This document shows, one piece after another, positions 43,006 to 51,837 of a DNA stretch of 64,000 nt. How positions within the stretch are numbered: position 1 is the first letter of the stretch; each line of letters starts with the position of its first letter. Source of the stretch: Chitinophaga rhizosphaerae (GTDB taxonomy: Bacteria > Bacteroidota > Bacteroidia > Chitinophagales > Chitinophagaceae); NCBI RefSeq assembly GCF_003958645.1, contig NZ_RXLO01000012.1, forward strand, positions 1-64,000. The letters run 5' to 3'. Position numbers and translations under genes: made by a program. Under the pieces are notes generated by a model. The model was not told the origin of the DNA and did no database searches. It was given only the letters and a program-made list of their open reading frames with translations.

Positions 43006-43131
43006 CTAGTGCCGCATCCGCCCCTTCTGCATCGGCGGGCAGCCGCAATCGTTTTTCTTCAGCACACTGCAACCTTGCCACGTTAAACTGGCCATCGTCA
43101 AGAAAATGAAAATCCAGAAAATCCTTTTCAT
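43006..43131 (-). CDS. 41-residue lipoprotein
   Basis: A very short gene: ATG at 43129-43131, TAG at 43006-43008. The peptide begins MKRIFWIFIFLTMASLTWQG and continues with Cys21, so basic residues, a hydrophobic core and a lipobox-like end are followed by a mature part of only 21 residues, CSVLKKNDCGCPPMQKGRMRH-like in composition, with a C-G-C-P motif. No function is known. It lies alone between the 82-residue gene and the divergent glycosyltransferase gene. Confidence 0.6.
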   Translation of the reverse strand: MKRIFWIFIFLTMASLTWQGCSVLKKNDCGCPPMQKGRMRH

Positions 43132-43263
43132 CAACCAATATTAAAATGCTCGTCAAAATTGCTAGTCAGTCGGGCGGGAAGTTTACCTTTTCTTAACAGT
43201 GATCATTTCTAAATTAAACTAATTTCGCAATAAATTCTGAAATATTTGTCCACAAATCCCACT

Positions 43264-44346
43264 GTGCAAAAAAAAGTGCTGGTGGTACCCCTCGATTGGG
43301 GCCTCGGCCATGCCACGCGCGACATTCCGCTGATTCGTGAACTCTTAAACGCTGGTTGCGTGGTAGTTATTGCGGCCGAAGGAAAGCACGCCGCACTCCT
43401 CTCCCGGGAATTCCCGGAAATTACCATCCTTCCCCTGCCCGGATACCACATTACGTATAGTAAAAAAGGCCTTTTCTTCGGTGTCAAAATCCTGCGCCAG
43501 GTCCCCAAGATCTGGAAAGCCGTCCGCCACGAACAGGCCTGGCTGCGCAAAACCGTTGCCGAGCACGGCATTTCCGCCGTCATCTCCGACAACCGGTTCG
43601 GCCTTTACCATCCAGACATTCCCTGCGTTTTCATCTCCCATCAACTGCTCATCAAGACGCCATTCGGCGGGGTTACCGAACGCATCCTGCAGCGCATCAA
43701 TTACCGGTATATCAATAAATATTCCGCCTGCTGGGTGCCCGACTTCCCGGGCGCACACAACCTCAGCGGCGTGCTCGCCCATCCGGCCGAACTGCCCAAT
43801 AACACCACTTACCTGGGCTGCCTCTCCCGGTTTGAGCCACAGCCGGGCGTTTCCCGGAAATACGATGTGCTCGCCCTCATCTCCGGCCCGGAACCGCAAC
43901 GCACCCAGCTGGAAACCATCCTGAAAGAACAGCTCCGCCAGATACCCGGCATCAAAGCCCTTATCGTCAGCGGAAAACCCGACCAGGCCAGCGAAGAAGC
44001 CACCGCGCCGGGGATTTCTCAAGTCAGCCACCTGGGCGCGGCCGACCTCAACGCCGCCATGCAAGCCAGCGACATCGTCATCTCCCGCTCCGGGTACACC
44101 ACCCTGATGGACCTCGCCAAACTGAACAAAAAAGCCATCCTCATCCCCACCCCCGGCCAGTCCGAACAGGAATATCTGGGCAAGCACCTCATGCAGGAAG
44201 GCTATTTCATCAGCGTGCCGCAACACCGGTTCCGGCTCCAGCAGGCGCTCGACGACGCAAAAACATTCCCCTTCCGCTCTTTCGGCCGGCCGGAAGACAT
44301 GAACGCGTACAAATCGATCGTCCGCCGCTTCGCAGAATCACTTTAG
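43264..44346 (+). CDS. GT28/MurG-like glycosyltransferase
   Basis: About 360 residues with a GT-B fold. The N-terminal half starts KKVLVVPLDWGLGHATRD, the glycine-rich acceptor loop of MurG-like enzymes, and the C-terminal half carries the nucleotide-sugar region SDIVISRSGYTTLMDLAKLNKKAILIPTPGQSEQEYLG with the conserved S-G-x-T-T and P-x-P-G-Q-x-E-Q elements. It transfers a sugar to an unknown acceptor, possibly lipid. The start is uncertain: GTG 43264 is preferred; TTG 43246 is also in frame. Monocistronic; convergent with the ArsC-like gene. Confidence 0.8.
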   Translation: MQKKVLVVPLDWGLGHATRDIPLIRELLNAGCVVVIAAEGKHAALLSREFPEITILPLPGYHITYSKKGLFFGVKILRQVPKIWKAVRHEQAWLRKTVAEHGISAVISDNRFGLYHPDIPCVFISHQLLIKTPFGGVTERILQRINYRYINKYSACWVPDFPGAHNLSGVLAHPAELPNNTTYLGCLSRFEPQPGVSRKYDVLALISGPEPQRTQLETILKEQLRQIPGIKALIVSGKPDQASEEATAPGISQVSHLGAADLNAAMQASDIVISRSGYTTLMDLAKLNKKAILIPTPGQSEQEYLGKHLMQEGYFISVPQHRFRLQQALDDAKTFPFRSFGRPEDMNAYKSIVRRFAESL

Positions 44347-44378
44347 GGAAATGTATAATTTGTGATCGATTAACGAAA

Positions 44379-44729
44379 TCAGCGCGCGCCCTTCAGCGCC
44401 GCCACGGTCTTCGCGTCGTTCCCGATAAAGATTTTGCCGTTCACGATCGCCACCGGCCGTTTCAGAAAAGTATATTCTTCGAGGATCAAATCGCGGTAAT
44501 CATTTTCCGACAGCTCTTTTCCCGCAAGGCCGCGCGCCTTGTACTGCATCGACCGGCGGCTGAACAGCGATTCGTAGCTCCCGGCCAGTGCGTGCATTTC
44601 TTCCAGTTGTTCCGGCGTAATCTTTTCCTTCTTGATGTCTTGCAATTCCGCTCCTTTCGCAACCGCGGCCGTTTCTTCGAGGATACGGGCGCAGGTGCTG
44701 CAGGTCGACAGGTAATAAATCTTCTTCAT
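44379..44729 (-). CDS. ArsC/Spx family protein
   Basis: A 116-residue thioredoxin-fold protein. It begins KKIYYLSTCSTCARIL with Cys10-x-x-Cys13 and Arg15, matching the ArsC/Spx/YffB group. The region RRSMQYKARGL and the closing FLKRPVAIVNGKIFIGN segment (with the Arg-Pro motif) are typical. Spx-like members in Gram-positives bind RNA polymerase; ArsC reduces arsenate. No arsenic genes are nearby, so a glutathione- or thiol-linked role is as likely. Divergent from polA, with only 42 bases between start codons. Confidence 0.82.
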   Translation of the reverse strand: MKKIYYLSTCSTCARILEETAAVAKGAELQDIKKEKITPEQLEEMHALAGSYESLFSRRSMQYKARGLAGKELSENDYRDLILEEYTFLKRPVAIVNGKIFIGNDAKTVAALKGAR

Positions 44730-44759
44730 CCCGTAAAATTAGGAATTATGGGAATTGAT

Positions 44760-44767
44760 TACTTTTG
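44760..44767 (+). promoter_or_regulatory. -7 element of polA
   Basis: TACTTTTG, a full TAnnTTTG match, ending five bases before the polA ATG (44772). This predicts a leaderless or nearly leaderless mRNA. On the other strand TAATTTTA (44733-44740) is similarly close to the ArsC-like start. Confidence 0.5.
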
Positions 44768-44771
44768 ACGA

Positions 44772-47591
44772 ATGAGCAAAAAACTCTTCTTATTGGACGC
44801 AATGGCGCTTATTTACCGCGCCTACTACGCATTGATCCGGAACCCCAGGCTCACCAGCAAGGGAAAGAACACCAACGCGCAGTTCGGGTTCACCACTACG
44901 TTAATCCACCTCCTCAACAAGGAAAAACCCACGCACATCGCCGTGGCATTCGATACGCACGCGCCTACGGAGCGGCATACTGATTTCGCCGACTACAAGG
45001 CCAACCGCGAAGATGCGCCTGAAGACCTCCTCGCGGCCCTGCCCGACATCAAGCGGATCATCGAGGGTTTCAACATTCCCGTGCTGGAGCTCGACGGGTA
45101 CGAGGCCGACGATATCATCGGTACCGTTGCCTGGCAGGCCGCGGCCCAGGGATATTCCGTATACATGGTTACGCCGGACAAGGATTACGGCCAGCTCGTA
45201 AAAGACAATGTTTTCATCTGGAAACCGCCTGCGCTGGGTAATAAGGAGGAAGTGATGGGGCCGAAAGAAGTTTGCGAGCGCTGGGGCATCAGCGATGTGG
45301 CCCAGGTCGTGGATATTCTGGGGTTGATGGGCGATGCGGTAGACAACATCCCGGGGATCCCCGGTGTGGGCGAAAAAACCGCCACCAAGCTGCTTTTCGA
45401 ATGGAACACCCTCGAAAACGTCATTGCCAACGCCGACAAAATTCCCGGTAAGCTCGGTGAAAAAGTACGCGCCGGCGCCGATTCCGCCATCCTTTCCAAA
45501 AAACTGGCGACGATCATCACCGATGTTCCCGTAGAATTCCATGAAGAGAATTTCTGCTGTACCGAAATTCACAAGGAAAAACTCACGGAGATCTTCTCCG
45601 AGCTGGAATTCAAAAGCCTCGGCAAAACGATCCTCGGCGACTCGTTCAACGCCCTGGCAGGAGATCCCGGAAAGCCCGTTCAGCAAGATCTCTTCGGCAC
45701 CCCCACCGAGGCTCCCCAGGCCGGAAGCACCCTCGCACAACAGGCGGAAGCCATCGAAGCACCGGGCCTCGTCGCCGATAAAAACATCGAAAACACACCG
45801 CATACATACCACCTCGCCGATACGCCCGAAAAGCACGCCGAACTGGTAGCCCGGCTCATGAAGGAACCCCTCGTCAGCTTCGATACCGAAACCACCGGCA
45901 CCGACGCAAATGCGGCAGACATCGTGGGGATGAGCTTCTCCGTGAAACCGTCCGAAGGCTGGTACGTTCCCCTGCCCCCGGCCCGGGACGAAGTGCTGCA
46001 GATCCTCGAAACGTTCCGACCGCTTTTCGAACGGACGGACGCGGAATTCGTGGCGCAGAACGCGAAATACGATATGATCGTCCTGAAATGGTACGGCATC
46101 GAAGTGAAAGGGAAATTGTTCGACACCATGCTGGCACATTACCTGATAGAGCCGGAGGGCCGTCGCTCGATGGACCTTCTCAGCGCCCAATACCTGCAAT
46201 ACGCGCCGGTTTCCATCGAAACGCTCATCGGGAAGAAAGGGAAGAACCAGGGCAATATGCGCGATGTCGAGATCGAAAAGATCAAGGAATACGCTGCTGA
46301 AGACGCCGACATTACCCTTCAGCTCAAATCCTGTTTCGAGCCGCTGTTACGCGAACGCAATGTGGCCAACGTGTTTTACGACATCGAAGCGCCGCTCGTG
46401 CAGGTATTGACGGATATGGAATTTGAAGGGGTGAAGATCGATACCCAAGCCCTCGCCGATTATTCCCGCGAGCTGGAAACCGAAATCCGCAAAGCGGAAG
46501 AAAGCGTGTTCCAGCAGGCCGGCGTCCGCTTCAACCTCGGTTCGCCCAAACAACTCGGCGAAGTACTGTTCGAAAAGCTCCAGCTCGATCCCAAAGCCAA
46601 GAAAACCCGCACCGGGCAATATGCTACCGGCGAAGACGTGCTGGCCAAACTTTCCGCCAGGCACCCCATCGTGGAAAACATCCTCGTCTACCGCGAGTTG
46701 AGCAAACTCAAATCTACGTATGTAGACGCGCTGCCGACAATGATCAATCCGCGCACCAACCGGGTACACACCTCCTACAACCAGGCGGTGGCGGTGACGG
46801 GGCGCCTCAGTTCCAACAATCCCAACCTGCAGAATATTCCCATCCGCACGGAAAGAGGGCGCGAAGTGCGCAAGGCGTTCGTGCCCCGCAGCGAGGAATT
46901 CACCCTTCTTTCCGCCGACTATTCGCAGATCGAGCTGCGCATCATAGCAGCCATCAGCGGCGATCAGAACATGAGCGACGCATTCCGCAACAACCTGGAT
47001 ATCCACACCGCCACAGCAGCCAAAGTATATGGCGTGGAACTGGCAGACGTAACGTCAGACATGCGCCGGAATGCCAAAAGCGTCAACTTCGGAATCATTT
47101 ACGGCCAGAGCGCCTTCGGCCTCAGTGAAAACCTGGGCATCCCGAGAAGCGAAGCCAAAGCATTGATCGACAACTACTTCGCACAATATCCGGCCATCCG
47201 TCAATATATGGAAGACCAGGTGAAATTCGCGCAGCAGACCGGATATGTGCAAACGCTCATGGGCAGGAAGCGCTGGCTGAAAGACATCAATTCTTCCAAC
47301 GCCGTGGTGCGTGGTTTCGCGGAAAGGAACGCCATCAACATGCCTATCCAGGGAACGGCGGCGGACTTGATCAAACTGGCGATGATCTCGCTGCACAAAA
47401 CCTTCCGGGAACATAATTTCCGCTCGCGGATGATCCTGCAGGTGCATGACGAGTTGGTGTTCGACGCGCATAAAGACGAGGTAGACATCATCAAACCGCT
47501 CATCATCGAAGGGATGCGCAACGCCATGCCGCTCAGTGTGCCGATCGAAGCCGAGATCGGGACGGGGAAGAACTGGCTCGAAGCGCATTGA
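44772..47591 (+). CDS. polA: DNA polymerase I
   Basis: A 939-residue repair and Okazaki-fragment polymerase. The 5' nuclease domain (about 1-290) starts KKLFLLDAMALIYRAYYAL and contains DKDYGQLV and GIPGVGEKTA. A complete 3'-5' exonuclease domain follows, with the D-x-E motif SFDTETTGTD near residue 374 and NAKYDMIVLK, so proofreading is probably kept. The polymerase domain contains motif A (SADYSQIELRIIA), motif B (RRNAKSVNFGIIYG) and motif C (QVHDELVF). The stop is followed by a perfect 14-base hairpin at 47628-47658. Confidence 0.96.
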   Translation: MSKKLFLLDAMALIYRAYYALIRNPRLTSKGKNTNAQFGFTTTLIHLLNKEKPTHIAVAFDTHAPTERHTDFADYKANREDAPEDLLAALPDIKRIIEGFNIPVLELDGYEADDIIGTVAWQAAAQGYSVYMVTPDKDYGQLVKDNVFIWKPPALGNKEEVMGPKEVCERWGISDVAQVVDILGLMGDAVDNIPGIPGVGEKTATKLLFEWNTLENVIANADKIPGKLGEKVRAGADSAILSKKLATIITDVPVEFHEENFCCTEIHKEKLTEIFSELEFKSLGKTILGDSFNALAGDPGKPVQQDLFGTPTEAPQAGSTLAQQAEAIEAPGLVADKNIENTPHTYHLADTPEKHAELVARLMKEPLVSFDTETTGTDANAADIVGMSFSVKPSEGWYVPLPPARDEVLQILETFRPLFERTDAEFVAQNAKYDMIVLKWYGIEVKGKLFDTMLAHYLIEPEGRRSMDLLSAQYLQYAPVSIETLIGKKGKNQGNMRDVEIEKIKEYAAEDADITLQLKSCFEPLLRERNVANVFYDIEAPLVQVLTDMEFEGVKIDTQALADYSRELETEIRKAEESVFQQAGVRFNLGSPKQLGEVLFEKLQLDPKAKKTRTGQYATGEDVLAKLSARHPIVENILVYRELSKLKSTYVDALPTMINPRTNRVHTSYNQAVAVTGRLSSNNPNLQNIPIRTERGREVRKAFVPRSEEFTLLSADYSQIELRIIAAISGDQNMSDAFRNNLDIHTATAAKVYGVELADVTSDMRRNAKSVNFGIIYGQSAFGLSENLGIPRSEAKALIDNYFAQYPAIRQYMEDQVKFAQQTGYVQTLMGRKRWLKDINSSNAVVRGFAERNAINMPIQGTAADLIKLAMISLHKTFREHNFRSRMILQVHDELVFDAHKDEVDIIKPLIIEGMRNAMPLSVPIEAEIGTGKNWLEAH

Positions 47592-47627
47592 TCCATATCG
47601 AAAAATCAGCAAACCTAACTAATACAA

Positions 47628-47658
47628 AGCCGGTACGGAACGCCGTTCCGTACCGGCT
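47628..47658 (+). terminator. strong hairpin downstream of polA
   Basis: Perfect 14-base stem (47628-47641 with 47645-47658) and three-base loop. No T-run follows on either strand beyond a short TTTGTATT on minus. It may be a non-canonical terminator or an mRNA-stabilising structure. Confidence 0.45.
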
Positions 47659-47712
47659 ACAGTGAACAAAAAAACAGCAACGGCGCCCTGCTCCTGCACG
47701 CAGGCCGCACCC

Positions 47713-47744
47713 CTTGCAAATCAGCGAATCGTTTACTAGTTTTC
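47713..47744 (+). promoter_or_regulatory. promoter of the GNAT gene
   Basis: CTTG (47713-47716), 20 bases, TAGTTTTC (47737-47744), ending four bases before the ATG (47749). Near consensus and consistent with a leaderless transcript. Confidence 0.45.
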
Positions 47745-47748
47745 ACTT

Positions 47749-48273
47749 ATGATCCAAACCTCAAGGTTACAATTGTTACCCTGCACGTTGCAATATTTTG
47801 AAGCGCTTTTGCATGGGAATGAAGCATTAGCCCAGATTTTGGGAATAGACGTGCCGGAACAATGGACAGAATACCCTGAAATGGTATTGGTGGCCTACGA
47901 CAAGTTGCGCAACGATCCTTCCTTACTGGGTTGGTTCTTTTACCTGGCCGTCCACAAGGCCGACAATCGCCTGATCGGCACCGCGGGCTTCAAGGGCCGG
48001 CCGGATGCGGATGGCGCGGTGGAAATCGGGTACGAAGTCTCCGGGCCCTACCGCGAGCAGGGATACGCCACGGAAATGGCGGAAATCCTTATCCGTTTTG
48101 CATTCAGCCATCCGTATGTGTCGAAGGTGATCGCGCATACGGAAGAGGAATATAATGCCGCCGTGAAAGTATTGCAGAAATCGGGGCTTCGCTTCGCCGG
48201 TGAGATCAATGGCCGGGAGGCCGGGGAGCTTTGGCGATGGGAAATCTCCCGGGAACAATACCTCGGGGGCTGA
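47749..48273 (+). CDS. GNAT family N-acetyltransferase
   Basis: A 174-residue acetyl-CoA-dependent transferase of the RimJ/RimL-like group. It starts TSRLQLLPCTLQYFEALL and contains GTAGFKGRPDADGAVEIGYEVSGPYREQGYATEM, with the acetyl-CoA pyrophosphate loop (R-x-x-G-Y-A) near residue 103. The C-terminal strand (VLQKSGLRFAGEI) is typical. The acceptor is unknown and could be a ribosomal protein, amine or antibiotic. Monocistronic. Confidence 0.88.
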   Translation: MIQTSRLQLLPCTLQYFEALLHGNEALAQILGIDVPEQWTEYPEMVLVAYDKLRNDPSLLGWFFYLAVHKADNRLIGTAGFKGRPDADGAVEIGYEVSGPYREQGYATEMAEILIRFAFSHPYVSKVIAHTEEEYNAAVKVLQKSGLRFAGEINGREAGELWRWEISREQYLGG

Positions 48274-48315
48274 CCGCTCATCCATACCACGCCACGCCAT
48301 TTCCTGCCGATCCCC

Positions 48316-48323
48316 TACATTTG
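48316..48323 (+). promoter_or_regulatory. -7 element of the C1 peptidase gene
   Basis: TACATTTG, a full TAnnTTTG match, 22 bases before the ATG at 48345. Confidence 0.45.
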
Positions 48324-48344
48324 TCGCCTAAATCTGCAATCAAC

Positions 48345-49496
48345 ATGAGCATGAAGAACTGGATGATGGGGGCGGCGATGCTCGCCGGCACCTCCGTTAT
48401 GGCGCAAACGATGCCGCTCACCAACAAAGCGGGCAGCGAATACAAATTCACCATCCTCAAAAGCCAGGATGCCTTCGCGGTACAAAACCAGGGGCAAACC
48501 GGCACCTGCTGGTCTTTTTCCGGCCTCTCCTTTTTCGAATCCGAACTTCTCCGCTCCGGTAAAGGCAAAGACCTGAACCTCAGCGAAATGTTCGTGGTCC
48601 GCAAAATGTATCCCCTCAAAGCCGCCAACTACGTGCGCATGCACGGAAAAGCCAACTTCGGTGAAGGCGGCGGTTTCCCCGACGATCTGCTTTGCCTCAG
48701 AAATTTCGGTCTCGTACCACAGGAAGCGTATGACGGCAACCGCGACAAAACCTACAACCACGCAGAAATGCTGGGCCTCCTCGAAGGCATGGTCAAAACC
48801 CTCGGCGACGCCAAAACAGTGAACCCGAACTGGCAAAAAGCCTTCACCGGCGTGCTCGACGCCTATATCGGCGCCACGCCCGAACAGTTCCAGTACAAAG
48901 GCAAAAGCTATACCCCGCAAACCTTCGCCAAAGCGCTCGGCCTCAATGCCGACGATTACGTGATCGTTTCCTCCTTCAACCACCACCCGTTCTACGAACA
49001 GTTTGTGCTGGAAGTTCCCGACAACTGGAACTGGGAGAAAGTGTATAACGTTCCCCTGAACGAGTTCACCCAGATCGCCGAACAGGCCGTTCTCAACGGT
49101 TACACCCTTGCATGGGCAGCCGACGTGAGCGAAAAAGGGTTCTCTTTCAAAGATGGCCTCGCCATCGTACCTGAAAAAGACTGGGCCGACTATTCCGACG
49201 CCGAGCGCCAGGCATTGTTCACCAAGCCCGCGAAAGAAAAAACCATCACGCAGGAAAACCGCCAGCTCGGTTTCGACAATTTCGAAACGCAGGACGACCA
49301 CGGTATGCACATTACCGGCCTGGCCAAAGACCAGGAAGGCAAGAACTACTTCATCGTGAAGAATTCCTGGGGCGCCAATAACGGTTGCGGCGGCTATTTC
49401 TACGCTTCCGTTCCTTATTTCGCCTATAAGACCACCTGCTTCATGGTGAATAAAAAAGCCATCCCCGCCGCGATCGCGAAGAAAATGGGCATTTAA
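48345..49496 (+). CDS. C1 family cysteine peptidase (aminopeptidase C/bleomycin hydrolase-like)
   Basis: A papain-fold peptidase of about 383 residues with a signal peptide (NWMMGAAMLAGTSVMA). The catalytic Cys is in QNQGQTGTCWSFS, the His in DDHGMHITGLAKD and the Asn in FIVKNSWG, all in the order and spacing of peptidase C1B (PepC/BLMH). Unlike cytoplasmic PepC, this one is predicted to be exported. ATG 48345 (MSMKNWMM) starts the signal peptide; the frame is open upstream to 48231 into the previous gene. Ends before a terminator. Confidence 0.87.
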   Translation: MSMKNWMMGAAMLAGTSVMAQTMPLTNKAGSEYKFTILKSQDAFAVQNQGQTGTCWSFSGLSFFESELLRSGKGKDLNLSEMFVVRKMYPLKAANYVRMHGKANFGEGGGFPDDLLCLRNFGLVPQEAYDGNRDKTYNHAEMLGLLEGMVKTLGDAKTVNPNWQKAFTGVLDAYIGATPEQFQYKGKSYTPQTFAKALGLNADDYVIVSSFNHHPFYEQFVLEVPDNWNWEKVYNVPLNEFTQIAEQAVLNGYTLAWAADVSEKGFSFKDGLAIVPEKDWADYSDAERQALFTKPAKEKTITQENRQLGFDNFETQDDHGMHITGLAKDQEGKNYFIVKNSWGANNGCGGYFYASVPYFAYKTTCFMVNKKAIPAAIAKKMGI

Positions 49497-49528
49497 TTAC
49501 ATCATATAGCAGCAACGTATTTTTTACA

Positions 49529-49557
49529 GGGCGCCTCCGGATGGGGCGCCTTTTTTA
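49529..49557 (+). terminator. terminator of the C1 peptidase gene
   Basis: GGCGCC (49530-49535) pairs with GGCGCC (49545-49550), extended by neighbouring bases, followed by six T. Confidence 0.75.
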
Positions 49558-49701
49558 TGCTCCCTGAAAATTGGAACATCCGGGGTGAATCGTTTAAATC
49601 GAAAGAAGGATCGCATCGTTATCGATAATTGTACGGGTGCGTTGCGGCGTACTGCCAGAAAAGTACAACGTGGCTTCCGGGAGAAAATCGGAGATCACGC
49701 A

Positions 49702-50319
49702 TCAACTAACGGTTTCCCAATCCCCCGCGCCCTCGCGCACCACCATCGGCTCCGGACCGGTACAGTCTACCACGGTAGACATCAGCACACCGCCAGGCCC
49801 GCCATCCACCACGATATCCACCAGCTTGCCGAATTTGTCGTGGATGATCTCGGGATCGGTATATTCTTCGACGTACTCGTCGATGGGCAACGACGCACTC
49901 ATCACCGGGTTCCCCAGTTCTTTCACCAGCGTCCGGCAAATCAGATTGTCGGGAACACGGATGCCGACGGTGTCGCGCTTCGTTTTCAGGAGCTTCGGCA
50001 CCTGTTTGCTGGCCGGCAGAATGAAGGTATACGGCCCCGGCAACGCCCGCTTCAGGATACGGAACAGCGGCGTGTCCACACTTTTGGTGTAATCCGTAAG
50101 ATGGCTCAGGTCGTAACAGATGAAGGAAAAATGCGACTTTTTCGGGTCGATCCCCTTGATCCGCGCAATCCGCTCCACCGCTTCGGGCTTGAATATGTCG
50201 CAGCCCATGCCATACACCGTGTCTGTCGGATAAATCACCACGCCGCCGTCGCGGAGGCATTCGATGATCGTTTTCAGGTTCCGGGGATTCGGATTTTGCG
50301 GATGCAGTTCTAATCTCAT
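49702..50319 (-). CDS. Sua5/YciO/YrdC family protein
   Basis: A 205-residue YrdC-fold protein. It contains GGVVIYPTDTVYGMGCDIFKPEAVERIARIKG, the RNA/ATP-binding hallmark, and VGIRVPDNLICRTLV and PVMSASLP motifs. TsaC/Sua5 members make threonylcarbamoyl-AMP for the t6A modification of ANN-decoding tRNAs; the YciO subgroup is close and less well understood. The sequence PKKSHFSFICYDLSHL is YciO-like. Divergent from mtgA. Confidence 0.85.
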   Translation of the reverse strand: MRLELHPQNPNPRNLKTIIECLRDGGVVIYPTDTVYGMGCDIFKPEAVERIARIKGIDPKKSHFSFICYDLSHLTDYTKSVDTPLFRILKRALPGPYTFILPASKQVPKLLKTKRDTVGIRVPDNLICRTLVKELGNPVMSASLPIDEYVEEYTDPEIIHDKFGKLVDIVVDGGPGGVLMSTVVDCTGPEPMVVREGAGDWETVS

Positions 50320-50430
50320 GGGCCTTCCTTTTTTATTATTAACAATCTTTCGCGGATCAATGTTGGCGGGTAAATTACAACCGTATCCATAATCTTGCTA
50401 ACTTTCCGCCCTGTTTCGAAATCAAACCGG

Positions 50431-51180
50431 ATGAAATTAAAAGGAATCGTCCCGAGAACATGGAAAATCATTAAAAGGGTTTTTCTTATTCTCTTTGTGG
50501 CACAACTGTTATACATCGTCATGCTCCGATGGGTGAACCCGCCCGTCACCATGACCATGATCGGCAGTTGGTTTTCCCTCATCGGTACCGATAAATCTTT
50601 CCATCGCGATTATGTAGACCTCGGCGAAATGTCGCAACATGTCAAACTGGCCGTTATCGCCAGCGAAGACCAGTTGTTCCCCGATCACGACGGTTTCGAT
50701 TTCAAATCCATCGAAAAGGCGCTCAAACATAACCAGAAAAGCAAAAAGATCCGGGGGGCCTCTACCATCAGCCAGCAGGTCGCCAAAAACGTTTTCCTCT
50801 GGCAGGGCCGGAGTTGGGTCCGCAAGGGACTGGAAGTATACTTCACTTTCATGATCGAACTGTGCTGGAGCAAGAAGCGTATCCTGGAAATGTACCTCAA
50901 CGTGGCTGAAACCGGTGAAGGCATCTTCGGAGTGGAAGCCGCTGCGCAGGCGTATTACAAAAAGCCGGCATCCCATCTGAACCGGGAAGAAGCCGCCATG
51001 ATCGCCGCATGCCTCCCCAACCCCGTCAAATACACGGTGAATCCCCCCGCCCGCATCACCGCCTGGCGGCAGAAACGCATCCTCCAGCAAATGCGCAACA
51101 TCGCCGGGGACCCCGACATCGCCGAGCTGATCACAGCGCCGAAAGCGGATAAATTATCTTCGAAAGAAGCCGATAAATAG
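50431..51180 (+). CDS. mtgA: monofunctional biosynthetic peptidoglycan transglycosylase
   Basis: A GT51 glycosyltransferase of about 249 residues that polymerises lipid II into glycan strands. One N-terminal membrane helix (about 13-33) precedes the catalytic domain. The catalytic Glu is in ASEDQLFPDHDGFD. Other GT51 motifs follow: GASTISQQVAKNVFLW, RKGLEVYFTFMIELCWSKKRILEMYLN and EAAAQAYYKKPASHLNREEAAMIAACLPNP. The C-terminus is a short charged tail. ATG 50431 is chosen over TTG 50395, since a TAACTTTC -7-like element at 50399-50406 lies between them. Confidence 0.92.
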   Translation: MKLKGIVPRTWKIIKRVFLILFVAQLLYIVMLRWVNPPVTMTMIGSWFSLIGTDKSFHRDYVDLGEMSQHVKLAVIASEDQLFPDHDGFDFKSIEKALKHNQKSKKIRGASTISQQVAKNVFLWQGRSWVRKGLEVYFTFMIELCWSKKRILEMYLNVAETGEGIFGVEAAAQAYYKKPASHLNREEAAMIAACLPNPVKYTVNPPARITAWRQKRILQQMRNIAGDPDIAELITAPKADKLSSKEADK

Positions 51181-51318
51181 CCCTGATCGGCCGCAATTCC
51201 ATATTTGTGTATTTCTTCCCCTAATTTTTTTACCGGCATTTTTAAAATGCCCGGCATTTGTGTCTAATCGCCAGAAAGCCCTCCGGCGAGGGTTTGGGGG
51301 CCACAAACATTCGCCAGG

Positions 51319-51837
51319 TTATCCCAACATCTCCGGAATGGCCGCCGCGGCGGTTTGTAACCGCTGGTTATGATCCCCGCGGACGTCTGCCCAGGGAACG
51401 CCGGAATTGATGACGATATCGCGGTAAATATTATAATAATACAGCCGTTCTTCGGGGAGGGGATGTTCGCGGAGGGGATCGTCTTCCCAGGGGATATCAA
51501 TATATGTGAGCAGGTAGCCGTGGTATTCCCGGACGGCGATCTGTTCGAGGATGCGCGGGTCGCAATCGCCGTACTTCGCTTCGCTCCAGACTTTGATGAC
51601 GTAGAGATCGGTGTCGCAGACGATGAAATCCTTTCCGCGGGCGGCGGCTTCGTCTTCCGCAGCGAGCTGCCCCTTCGCGATGTGCCAGAGGTCTTCCTTT
51701 TCGTAGGGCCGGCCCAGCGATTCGAGGTAGGCCCGCGCGAACTCGGGGACCCACTCCGTTTTATAGTAGGCCGCCAATTGCTGGCTGAGGGTACTTTTGC
51801 CCGTGGATTCCGGACCGATGACTACGATTCTCTTCAC
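51319..51837 (-). CDS. NadR-like nicotinamide riboside kinase/ATPase
   Basis: A 172-residue P-loop kinase resembling the C-terminal ribosylnicotinamide kinase domain of NadR. Walker A is GPESTGKSTL near residue 8. The region YKTEWVPEFARAYLE, the Asp in FIVCDTDLYVIKVWSE (LID/substrate side) and the closing WADVRGDHNQRL are NadR-like. It starts with GTG overlapping the pnuC stop (GTGA), so it is translationally coupled to the riboside importer. Together they would trap imported nicotinamide riboside as NMN. Confidence 0.85.
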   Translation of the reverse strand: MKRIVVIGPESTGKSTLSQQLAAYYKTEWVPEFARAYLESLGRPYEKEDLWHIAKGQLAAEDEAAARGKDFIVCDTDLYVIKVWSEAKYGDCDPRILEQIAVREYHGYLLTYIDIPWEDDPLREHPLPEERLYYYNIYRDIVINSGVPWADVRGDHNQRLQTAAAAIPEMLG

